Positions 33,591 through 41,565 of a stretch of 44,168 nt of DNA are shown here, one piece after another. Every line of letters starts with the position of its first letter. Position 1 is the first letter of the stretch. Source of the DNA: JBBDNV01 sp040877415. Its GTDB lineage: Bacteria > Planctomycetota > Planctomycetia > Pirellulales > PALSA-1355. The position numbers and the translations under genes are program-made. The notes under the pieces are model-generated. The model was not told the DNA's origin, made no database searches, and saw only the letters and a list, made by a program, of their open reading frames with translations. The DNA lies in contig JBBDNV010000003.1 of NCBI GenBank assembly GCA_040877415.1, positions 1-44,168 of the forward strand, given 5' to 3'.

Positions 33591-36500
33591 ATGGTTTTTG
33601 TCGCCGGGAAGCATCGTTCGAACCTGGTCGCCGGCTCCCCTTCCGACGACTTGTACCTGCGCATCATCGGCTCGGCCCGCGACGGACAAATCGTGCGGCT
33701 TTCGGCGGCCAAATGCACGATCGGCTCGGCCGAGGGATGCACGTTGCGGCTGCGTGCCAGCGGCGTCCGGCCCGTTCATTGCCTGATCTTGCGTGGCTCG
33801 CAAGGCACGGTGGCCCGTTCGTGGGCCCCCAACACACGCGTGAACGGCCAACCGTTTCGCGACACAAGGCTCGTACCCGGCGACCGGTTGTCGGTCGGTC
33901 CCGTGGAATTCGCGGTGCTGTCGTCCGCCGAGGCCGAACCGCAGCCGGACCCTGACGCGGATGCAACGGCCGATGGCGGCGAGCCGGTGCGGAACCCCTC
34001 GCGCCTGGATCGGTTTTCTGCCCAACGAACTCGTCTGGCCAGGCAACGCCATTGGACGCACAAGCTCGTTGCCGAAGTGCGCAAACTGCGGGCCCAATTG
34101 GACCAATTCGCCGGTCAAACCTTTCAGACGGGCGAGCCATCCGAAAACTCGGAGCACATCGCCGGCGAGCTCCAGCAGCGGCTGCTCGACTTCGAGCGCG
34201 AAAGCCAAGAGCAAAAAGCGGCGCTCGCGGGCATCGGAGCCGATCTGGACGCGCGCGGCCGCGGATTGGCCTCGGAATTGGTGCAGCTCGAAAACGCCCG
34301 ACGCGCGTTCGACGACGAACGGCAACGGTGGGAGGACGAATGTGCCGGGGCACGCCGCAACCTAAAGGAGCAAGACGAGCTGTACCGGCAAGCCCAGGAG
34401 GAACTCCGGGCCGCGCGGGCGAGTCTCGAGCGCGGATACGAGCAAAGCCGGGCCGAGCTCGACGCTGCCCGCGAGGAATTTGAAGCCCAATGCGCGGCCG
34501 CCTGGCAAGAGCTGGAACAGGAGCGAACCGCGACGGCCGCGCTCGAAAGCGCACACCGTTACGCGCTCGGCCAGGTCGAGCGCCAGCATGCCCAACTGCG
34601 CGCTGCGCAAGAGGAGCTGGACCTCCGCCAAGAGCAGCTCCAGCGCGCGGTGGACGAATGTGCCGCCGTCGAGAGTGAGCTCGACCGGCAGCAAGCCGAA
34701 TTCACGGCGCACGCGACGCAGGCCCGCCGGCAATTGGCCGAAGACCGCCTGGCCTGGGAATCGCAGCGGGCGCACCACGAACAGGAGCAATGCGAGTCGC
34801 GGGCCGCGAGCGACGCGGTGCGCGCCGCGCTCGACGTAACATCGCGCGAGCTGGACGAGCGCCAATCGCGGCTGGCCGCAGCCGATGCCGAGCGCCAGGC
34901 CGCGGTCGCCCTGTTCGAGCGCCGGCAGGCCGAATTCGAAGAACACCGAGCGGCCAGAAATTCCCAACTCGAGGCCGAGCGTCAGGCCATCGAGCACGAG
35001 CGCGATGCGCTCGATGAACAGCGGCGACAGTTGCACGAGGATCGCGAGCGACTGCACGCCGAATCGAGCGGGCGGGCCGACGAGCTGTCTCGGCGCGAGG
35101 CCGCCTTGTCGCTCGCGGAAGCTGAATTGCAGGAGGCCCGTGACGCGGCGGACCGTCGGCGCGGCGAGCTGGAAGCCCAATCGCACGAGCTGGCGGGAGC
35201 GGATGCCGAGCGCCAGGCCGCGGTCGCCGACTTCGAGCGGCAGCGGGTCGAATGCGACGAGCACTCGGCGGCCAGGAAGTCGCAACTCGATGCCGAGCGT
35301 CAGACCATCGAGCACGAGCGCGAAGCGCTCGATGAAAAGCGGCAACGGTTGCACGAGGAGAACGAGCGGCTCCATGCCGAAGCGACCGCCCGGGCCGAGG
35401 ATCTGTCCCGGCGCGAGGCCGCCTTGGCGCAGTCGCAGGCCGAATTTCAAGCGGCCTGCGATGGAGCCGAACGTTGGTGCGCCGAGCTGGAAGCGAAATC
35501 GGGCCAACTGGCCGAGCGCGAGACGCGCCTGGCCGAAGCCGATGCCGAGCGCCAGGCCGCGATCGCCCAGTTCGAGCGGCAGCACGTCGAATTCGAGCAG
35601 CACTCGGCGGCCAGAAAATCCCAACTCGATGCCGAGCGTCTGGCCATCGAGCAGGAGCGCGAACCGCTCGATGAAAAGCGGCAACGGTTGCACGAAGAGA
35701 GCGAGCGCCTGCACGCCGAAGCCAGCGCCCGGGCCGACGACCTGTCCCGGCGCGAGGCCGCCTTGGCGCAGTGGCAAACCGACTTGCAGGCGACCCGCGA
35801 CGCGGTGGAACATTGGCGCGGAGAACTGGATGCCAAATCGCACGAGCTGGCCGGCCGCCAATCGCGACTGGCAGCCGAAGAAGCCGAACACCAAACCGCC
35901 ATCAGCGACTTCCAGCGGATGTGGGTTGACTTCGAGCAACACTCGACCGCCCAGAAAATGGAGCTCGACGCCGAGAGCCAGGCTTTGCGAGTCGAGCACG
36001 CAGCGCTCGATGCGCAAAGGAACGAATGGCACCAGGAGACCGAGCGGCTGCGGGCGGAAACGAGTGCCCAAGCCGAGGAGCTGTACCGGCGCGAGGCCGT
36101 CTTGTCGCGGTCCCAAGCCGATTTGCGAACGGCCGGCGACGGACTGGACCGATGGCGCGGCGAACTGGAAGCCAAGGCACAAGAGCTGGCCGAGCGCGAA
36201 AGCCGGCTGTCCCAGGCGGAAGCCGAGCGCCAAGCCACGTTGGACGAGCTAAAGCGGCAGCGGGCCGAATTCGAAGAGCAGAGAGCGGCCAGAAAGTTCC
36301 AACTCGAGGCCGAGCGTCAGGCCATCGACCACGAGCGCGAAGCTTTCGAAGCGCAGCAACAACAATGGCAGGAGAAAAACCAGCGGCTAGAGGCCGAAAC
36401 CACGGCGCGAGCCGAGGACCTCGCGCGGCGCGAGACGTCGTTGTCCCAGTCGCAAGCCGGATTGCAGATTGCGCGCGACGAAGTCGAGCGCGTGCGCGGC

Positions 36501-38273
36501 CAACTGGAAACCAGGGCCCATAAACTGGACGACCGCGAATCGCGACTGGCCGAGGCGGAAGCCCGTCAACAGTCCGCCGTCGCCGAGATCGAGCGATCGC
36601 GAGCCGAGCAGGGCGCCAAGAGCGACGAATTGTCGCGGCGCGAGGCCGAATTGGCGCAGTGGCAAGCCGATTTGCAGGCCGCCCGCGACGAAGTGGAGCG
36701 CTCGCGCGGCGAATTGGAATCAAAGTCGCACGAGCTGGCCGACCGCGAGACGCGACTGGCCGAGGCGCACTGCGAGCATCAGGCCGCGGTCGCCGAGATC
36801 GAGCGGCAGCGAGCGGAGCACGTCGCCCGAAGCGACGGATTGGCCGAGCGTGAGGCCGCGCTCGCGCTGTCTCAAGGCGATTTGCAGGTGGCGCGCGACG
36901 AGGTCGAGCGCTTGCACGGCGAGCTGGAAGCCAGGTCGCGCGAATTGGCCCAGCGCGAATCGCGGCTGGCCGAAGCCGACGCCCAACGCCGGGCCGCCGC
37001 GGCCGAGTTCGAGCGGCTGCGGGCCGAATTCGATGAGCAGAAAGCGGCCAGAAAGTCCCAGCTCGAGGCCGAGCGTCTGACGTTCGAGCACAAACGCGAA
37101 GCGCTCGATGCGCAACAGCAACAATGGCGCGACCACTCCGAGCGGCTGCACGCCGAATCGAGCGCCCTGGCCGAGGAGCTCTCCCAGCGCGAGGCCGCGT
37201 TGTCGCAATCGCACGCGGAATTGCAGGGGGCGCGCGGCGAGGTCGAGCGGCTGCGCGGCGAACTGGACACCGAGCGGACCAACCTGGAGGAACGTCAAAT
37301 GCAGCTTGATGAGGCTTATGCGGAACTCGAGCAGCGGCTGGCCAGGCTCGACGAGGAGCGGGCGGAGCTCGAGGCGCATCGGACGAAGGGCCGCCGCAAC
37401 GGCGAGAAGGCCGAGCAGGCCTTGGCCGACGAGAAAGCCGCGCTTGTTGCCGATCGCGCCAAAATGGACGACGAGCGGAAGGCTTGGCAGGCCGAGCACA
37501 AGGCGGCCGAAGCCACTCTGGCGCGGCATATCGCCGAGCTGGCCGACCGCGAAGCACAACTGAAAAAGCAGGCGCAAACGCACGAACAGGCAGAGGCCGC
37601 CCGAGCGGAACTCGAAAAACAACTGGAAGATCGCGAGGCCGATCTCGAGGCCCGCAAAACGCAGTTCGACGACGAACGCGCCGCACTGGCGCGCGACCGC
37701 GAGCAGTGGGAATCGCACCGGGCCGAGCGGTCCGACGGGCTGGAAGAGACATGGGAGCAATTCGAGGCCGCGCGCCGCGACTTTGAGCTGGCGCGACAAG
37801 GCGGCCAGTCCGAGTTGGACCAGCGCGCCGCCGAGCTGGGAACGCTCCGCCGCGAATTGTCCGAGCGGCAAGACTCGCTTGCGAAACAGGAACGGGACGC
37901 CGAGGAACTCGAGCGGCGGTTCGACCGCCTCGAACACGAGCGAGCCCAGCTCGACGCCGAGCGCGAGGAATTGCGACACGAGCGCGAAGCTTTCGAGGTT
38001 GAGCGGCTAGAGACCTCGGCGGGGCTCGCCGACGAATCCCGCCGGCTCGAGCGCGAGCACGCCCAACTGGAGGCTTGGCGGGAAGCTTCGCGCGGCAATC
38101 CGAGCGACGCGTCCCCCTTTGACGAGTTGACCGAGCGGGTGGTTCCCAGTGCAACGGAAATGGCCGAGGTCGAGAGTTCAAGCGCGGCAGACGTACCGTT
38201 TTTGGCCGCGGCCGAGGAGACGCACTTGCGAGACGGCGAACACCGGAGACGAAGAAATGAAGCCACAGAGTGA
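33591..38273 (+). CDS. Giant FHA-like and coiled-coil protein (1560 residues)
   Basis: Cytoplasmic-looking protein with no signal peptide. Residues about 20-112 resemble an FHA domain (LRIIGSARDGQIVRLSAAK, CTIGSAEGCTLRL, NTRVNGQPF, LVPGDRLSVG). However, the phosphothreonine-binding Arg (usual IGR) is Ser and the usual S-x-x-H is P-V-H, so phosphopeptide binding is doubtful. From about residue 160 to 1510 the chain is nearly unbroken Glu/Arg/Ala/Gln-rich coiled coil with few prolines. Residues 431-1241 are eight tandem units (see the repeat entry). The tail (about 1510-1560) is acidic and not coiled. A GGGA lies 7 nt before the ATG. The next gene overlaps by 17 nt and encodes a membrane protein. 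Smc-like annotations are common for such proteins, but no ATPase head is present. A scaffold or filament role is inference. Confidence 0.88.
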   Translation: MVFVAGKHRSNLVAGSPSDDLYLRIIGSARDGQIVRLSAAKCTIGSAEGCTLRLRASGVRPVHCLILRGSQGTVARSWAPNTRVNGQPFRDTRLVPGDRLSVGPVEFAVLSSAEAEPQPDPDADATADGGEPVRNPSRLDRFSAQRTRLARQRHWTHKLVAEVRKLRAQLDQFAGQTFQTGEPSENSEHIAGELQQRLLDFERESQEQKAALAGIGADLDARGRGLASELVQLENARRAFDDERQRWEDECAGARRNLKEQDELYRQAQEELRAARASLERGYEQSRAELDAAREEFEAQCAAAWQELEQERTATAALESAHRYALGQVERQHAQLRAAQEELDLRQEQLQRAVDECAAVESELDRQQAEFTAHATQARRQLAEDRLAWESQRAHHEQEQCESRAASDAVRAALDVTSRELDERQSRLAAADAERQAAVALFERRQAEFEEHRAARNSQLEAERQAIEHERDALDEQRRQLHEDRERLHAESSGRADELSRREAALSLAEAELQEARDAADRRRGELEAQSHELAGADAERQAAVADFERQRVECDEHSAARKSQLDAERQTIEHEREALDEKRQRLHEENERLHAEATARAEDLSRREAALAQSQAEFQAACDGAERWCAELEAKSGQLAERETRLAEADAERQAAIAQFERQHVEFEQHSAARKSQLDAERLAIEQEREPLDEKRQRLHEESERLHAEASARADDLSRREAALAQWQTDLQATRDAVEHWRGELDAKSHELAGRQSRLAAEEAEHQTAISDFQRMWVDFEQHSTAQKMELDAESQALRVEHAALDAQRNEWHQETERLRAETSAQAEELYRREAVLSRSQADLRTAGDGLDRWRGELEAKAQELAERESRLSQAEAERQATLDELKRQRAEFEEQRAARKFQLEAERQAIDHEREAFEAQQQQWQEKNQRLEAETTARAEDLARRETSLSQSQAGLQIARDEVERVRGQLETRAHKLDDRESRLAEAEARQQSAVAEIERSRAEQGAKSDELSRREAELAQWQADLQAARDEVERSRGELESKSHELADRETRLAEAHCEHQAAVAEIERQRAEHVARSDGLAEREAALALSQGDLQVARDEVERLHGELEARSRELAQRESRLAEADAQRRAAAAEFERLRAEFDEQKAARKSQLEAERLTFEHKREALDAQQQQWRDHSERLHAESSALAEELSQREAALSQSHAELQGARGEVERLRGELDTERTNLEERQMQLDEAYAELEQRLARLDEERAELEAHRTKGRRNGEKAEQALADEKAALVADRAKMDDERKAWQAEHKAAEATLARHIAELADREAQLKKQAQTHEQAEAARAELEKQLEDREADLEARKTQFDDERAALARDREQWESHRAERSDGLEETWEQFEAARRDFELARQGGQSELDQRAAELGTLRRELSERQDSLAKQERDAEELERRFDRLEHERAQLDAEREELRHEREAFEVERLETSAGLADESRRLEREHAQLEAWREASRGNPSDASPFDELTERVVPSATEMAEVESSSAADVPFLAAAEETHLRDGEHRRRRNEATE
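34881..37313 (+). repeat. Tandem coding repeats of 113 residues in the coiled coil
   Basis: Units begin with a motif like ADAERQAAVA at 34881 (106 aa), 35199 (113), 35538 (113), 35877 (113), 36216 (113), 36555 (70), 36765 (70) and 36975 (113). Each full unit runs from ADAERQ via AARKSQLEAERQAIEHERE, RLHAE, LSRREAAL and GELEAKSHELA to ESRLAE. The first unit lacks exactly one heptad (the ESRLAE block). The two short units lack 43 residues from the middle. DNA similarity between units 2 and 3 is high. Confidence 0.9.
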
Positions 38274-38898
38274 CCCACAGGAAGACGAGGAAGAGGAATC
38301 GATCGAGGAATACATGGCAGGGCTCTTGAGCCGCATGCGCGGCGGCAACTCGGCCCCCGTCGTTATTTCCCCTGAATCGCGGCGGAACAAGCGAAAGAGC
38401 GACGCGCCGCCGCCCGAAGAGCAAGAACAGGGCGCCCCGCGACGAAGCGAGCCGGTGCCGGTCGTCGACATGTCGATGTCGCCGGGCGAGTTGAAGCGGC
38501 GCTCTCAACCGCTGGCCGCCACCGACCTGACGGCGATGCGCGAGCTGGCCAATATCCAGGCCCGCCAGGCCATCGATACGCATGGCCAGAAACGGTCGCT
38601 GAATCGCGCCTACGGGACGTTCGGAACGAGCGTGGCCTGTTTGGTGGCGGGGTTCATCGTGCTCGGCCTCAGCGACGCGGTCGTCATGCGCGCCAGCGGC
38701 ATGGTCATCCTGGTGGTGGGAATCTACTGGATGGTTTCCGGCCTGCTGGCCGCCAGAGACGTCTTTGCCACCATGCGCCGCAAGACCACCGGTCTGCGCG
38801 CCATCCTGGAGGAGGTCGAGGCCGAAATCGCGGCCAACGAGCAAGAAGCGGCGCAAAACGACACCGACAAGCGCGGCGGCGAGAGCCAAACAACCTAG
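38257..38898 (+). CDS. Small two-helix membrane protein coupled to the coiled-coil gene
   Basis: Protein of 213 residues that I do not recognise. An acidic start (PQEDEEEESIEEYM) and a basic/Pro-rich linker lead to two hydrophobic segments at about residues 125-165 (FGTSVACLVAGFIVLGLS, then ASGMVILVVGIYWMVSGLL). A charged helical tail follows (LRAILEEVEAEIAANEQEA). The ATG overlaps the end of the coiled-coil gene by 17 nt with GGAG 8 nt upstream, so the two are translationally coupled. The tail and the N-terminal half should both face the cytoplasm. A role as membrane anchor for the coiled-coil protein is inferred from coupling. Confidence 0.8.
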   Translation: MKPQSDPQEDEEEESIEEYMAGLLSRMRGGNSAPVVISPESRRNKRKSDAPPPEEQEQGAPRRSEPVPVVDMSMSPGELKRRSQPLAATDLTAMRELANIQARQAIDTHGQKRSLNRAYGTFGTSVACLVAGFIVLGLSDAVVMRASGMVILVVGIYWMVSGLLAARDVFATMRRKTTGLRAILEEVEAEIAANEQEAAQNDTDKRGGESQTT

Positions 38899-39908
38899 AA
38901 TCCCCGCGCCGCGCGCAGATCGTCGAAATCGCGCAGGTGATACCCGATCTGGGCGTAATCCAGCACTTTGCACAGCCCGCGCAGTGCCACCCCCATGCCG
39001 TCCGGGCCGCTGAACCCTCCGTATTGTCCGCCGGCCTTCAGGTGCGGCTCCATGTCCAAAAACACGCCCGGAATGCCGCGGCGGCGAAGCTTCTGATCCA
39101 GTTTCGGCAGCAGCTCGCGCAGCTCCTTGAAAATCGCTTCGTGCCCGCTGTCGCCCAGATCGGCCGGCACGAAATGCTTAAGCGCCTCTTCATCGACGTG
39201 CGCTTGACGCTTGCCGGGTTGCGGGTGGCGATAGTCCTTGATGTGGATCCAGCCCAGGCCGGGCTTCATCAGGCGAAACTGTTCGAGCACTTCGCAGGCC
39301 GCGTAGCCCTGGCAGGTCAGGTTGCCGGCGTCGAAAACCAATACCAGCGCCGGGTTATTCACCTGGCGGTGGATTTCCGCCAGGATTTCGCCGCTCTGGC
39401 CGACGAGATTCGCCTCCAGCTCCACGCCATAGGTCAAATCGCTGCGCAGACACGTTTCGGCGATCTGGCCGAGTTGATCCACCACTTGCGGCACGTGGTC
39501 GCACGGGTCGGCCCCCTTGGGATGATAGAACGAAAAGCCGCGGATGAGCTTGGTCTCGAAAGCGTGGGCCGATTCGCAGGCTTTCCTGACTTCCTGGTCC
39601 AGGTATTTCTGGAACGGCACGAAACGGTTCTTCGTGCCGTCTTCGACGTCGACGAGCTTCACTTTGCCGATCGGCGAGCCGATCGAGGCGACGTTCAAAC
39701 CGTACTCGTCCTCCAGGTGGCGAATCGTCTGCACCTCGCTTTTCGCGAGCTTCAGCACGTTCTTCACGCCGCTTCCCGCGTCGATGAACCGCAGGCTGTA
39801 ATACTGCAAGCCGAGGGCGGCAAGGGCCGCGAACTGCTGCACGGCCGTCTTCTGATTGGCCGCTTCGTCGCCAAATGCGCTGAGCGTCACTTGAGGATTC
39901 TGGGACAT
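38895..39908 (-). CDS. Sugar phosphate isomerase/epimerase (xylose isomerase-like TIM barrel)
   Basis: AP-endonuclease-2-type TIM barrel enzyme of 337 residues. Metal-site features include VELEANLVGQ, VFDAGNLTCQGY, GWIHIKDYRHP and GVFLDMEPHL, matching sugar isomerases/epimerases of this superfamily. The substrate is unknown. The ATG at 39908 follows GGGATGG; a longer frame upstream is unsupported. Its TAG stop shares the palindrome CTAG with the TAG stop of the converging membrane-protein gene. It is divergent from the Gfo/Idh oxidoreductase gene, so the two may act on related sugars. Confidence 0.88.
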   Translation of the reverse strand: MSQNPQVTLSAFGDEAANQKTAVQQFAALAALGLQYYSLRFIDAGSGVKNVLKLAKSEVQTIRHLEDEYGLNVASIGSPIGKVKLVDVEDGTKNRFVPFQKYLDQEVRKACESAHAFETKLIRGFSFYHPKGADPCDHVPQVVDQLGQIAETCLRSDLTYGVELEANLVGQSGEILAEIHRQVNNPALVLVFDAGNLTCQGYAACEVLEQFRLMKPGLGWIHIKDYRHPQPGKRQAHVDEEALKHFVPADLGDSGHEAIFKELRELLPKLDQKLRRRGIPGVFLDMEPHLKAGGQYGGFSGPDGMGVALRGLCKVLDYAQIGYHLRDFDDLRAARGF

Positions 39909-40053
39909 GACCACCATCCCAACAACTGGCAGGAAAACAGACCAAACGCCCGCCGCGCCTCCAACCGAGGCCGGCGGCTCGCGAGCAAGACGGACATTGT
40001 GGCTGGTGTGCGCCGGCCGTGGCAAGGGGCAAACGGCCCAATCTCGCGCCGCG

Positions 40054-40082
40054 TTGGCAAATCGCGCGCGGGCGGGTTATCT
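40054..40082 (+). promoter_or_regulatory. Promoter placing transcription start at the Gfo/Idh ATG
   Basis: TTGGCA (40054-40059), 17-nt spacer, TTATCT (40077-40082). The ATG at 40091 lies only 8 nt after the -10, so the mRNA would have almost no leader. No Shine-Dalgarno is seen. Confidence 0.45.
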
Positions 40083-40090
40083 TGTCTCTC

Positions 40091-41392
40091 ATGACCAGCG
40101 CCCAAGCCACGCAAGTTCCCCATGCCGAAATTCACTGTCTGCGGGCCGGAATGGTCGGCATGGGAATGATCTTTGACGAGACGTACCGACCCTGCTTCGA
40201 GAGTGCATTCAAGCAGCCGATTTACGGGTCGAATTTCGGCATTTGTCAGGTCGAGCTGGCCGCCGTGGCCAGCCGCACCGGCCGGCGGGCGGAAGCCTAT
40301 CGAAAAGCGGCTGCGGGGCGAATCGGGCCGTTCCAAAGCTTCGCCGAGCCCGGCAGTATCGAGCGCCTTCTCGGTTGCGGGGTCGATTTCGTCTGCGTGG
40401 CCACGCCCGACGTTCGGCATTTCGCGGCCGCCAAAGCGGCGCTTGCGGCCGGCAAGCACGTGCTCGTGGAAAAACCTTCGGTGCTCTCGCTCGCCGAACT
40501 CGACGAATTGCACCGCCTGGCACGCGCGCACAAGCTGCTGGCCAAGGTGGTTTATCACAAGCTGCTCGACCCTGACCACAAGAAGCTGCGCACGCTGGTG
40601 GCCGACCGCCAGTTGAAACACGTCAACAACGGCTACTGCACGCTGCTGGAGCCCAAGACGATCTCCGGCCGCCAGTTTGCCGAATGGATCACCGGCCGCA
40701 ATCCGGGCACCTACGTGGCCGTGCACTACATCAAGCTCATCGATTTTACGTTCGGCGGCCGGCTCAAGAGCGTCGCTTGCACCGGGCAGCGCGGCATCGT
40801 CGGGCCGGCCGACGGGCCCACCTGGGATTCGACCCAATTGCGAATGATCTATGAATACGACGACGGCCGCGAAGCCGCCTTCGACATTCACACCTCGTGG
40901 GTCACGCCCGACAATTTTCCCGGCTACGTCGAACAGGAAGTGCAGTTTCGCTTCGATAACGGCGTGTGGAACGGCCACGGCCGCAAGCGCGGCGTGGAGT
41001 GTACCGTGGAAGGCCTGACGCCGCTGGAGCTGAAAACGTCGCTCAACAACCACTACAACGGCTCGTTCCTCGAACCTTGGGGCGAGCGCTCCCAGCGCGG
41101 CTACGGCATCGAGGCCATCGAACGTTTCATTCGCGAAGTGGCCGAAGTCGAATTCGGCGGAAAGCCGGACGGCCGCGATGAGCGGTTAGCCCAGGCCCGA
41201 GCGCTCCAGTACAACGACCTCTCGGCCGATCGTCCGACGGTGGCCGTCGTCGAGGCCATGGAAGCCATCCTGGCCCGCCACGCCGCCGGCGCGCCGAATT
41301 GCGTCGTCGAGGTCAACGATCGTCGCGGCGGATTGGTTCTCTACGCCCCGGGATCGGCCGAGCCGGAGGTCTTGTATTCTCCAAGAGTCTAG
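40091..41392 (+). CDS. Gfo/Idh/MocA-family oxidoreductase
   Basis: NAD(P)-dependent sugar oxidoreductase of 433 residues. The Rossmann start is variant (AGMVGMGMIFDETY instead of GxGxxG), with the family motif VDFVCVATPDVRHFAAAKAAL and the catalytic-type EKPSVLSLAEL. The C-terminal alpha/beta domain includes EYDDGREAAFDIHTSW. At about 430 residues it is a long member of the family, which is greatly expanded in planctomycetes. Substrate unknown. Mapped promoter suggests a leaderless or nearly leaderless message. It is divergent from a sugar isomerase. Confidence 0.9.
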   Translation: MTSAQATQVPHAEIHCLRAGMVGMGMIFDETYRPCFESAFKQPIYGSNFGICQVELAAVASRTGRRAEAYRKAAAGRIGPFQSFAEPGSIERLLGCGVDFVCVATPDVRHFAAAKAALAAGKHVLVEKPSVLSLAELDELHRLARAHKLLAKVVYHKLLDPDHKKLRTLVADRQLKHVNNGYCTLLEPKTISGRQFAEWITGRNPGTYVAVHYIKLIDFTFGGRLKSVACTGQRGIVGPADGPTWDSTQLRMIYEYDDGREAAFDIHTSWVTPDNFPGYVEQEVQFRFDNGVWNGHGRKRGVECTVEGLTPLELKTSLNNHYNGSFLEPWGERSQRGYGIEAIERFIREVAEVEFGGKPDGRDERLAQARALQYNDLSADRPTVAVVEAMEAILARHAAGAPNCVVEVNDRRGGLVLYAPGSAEPEVLYSPRV

Positions 41393-41455
41393 AACGGAAC
41401 CACTAACCCGACGAGCAAGTTTTGATGTAGCGCATTGACCGTCGACGTCACCACG

Positions 41456-41482
41456 TTAGCCCCCGGCTTTGCCGGGGGATTC
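41456..41482. repeat. Palindromic repeat, family D, copy 3
   Basis: TTAG then CCCCCGGC-TTT-GCCGGGGG-ATTC; full hairpin of 8 bp. Same family as the copies at 22162 (opposite orientation) and 26407. Confidence 0.7.
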
Positions 41483-41515
41483 CTCGCTTGCGACGGGTGA
41501 CGACCAGTCAACCGC

Positions 41516-41539
41516 CATGCTCACGCTTGCGTGAGCATG
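41516..41539. repeat. Perfect hairpin, family F
   Basis: CATGCTCACGC (41516-41526), loop TT, GCGTGAGCATG (41529-41539). It lies 27 nt before the aminotransferase start. Confidence 0.6.
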
Positions 41540-41565
41540 CTCATCCTGCAATTCAGATATCACAC

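Noticed and set aside
35902..38973. A 1023-residue open frame antisense to the coiled-coil gene
   Set aside because: It is Arg/Ala/Pro-rich shadow coding, caused by high GC and the repeated Glu/Arg/Gln codons on the other strand; no domain is visible.
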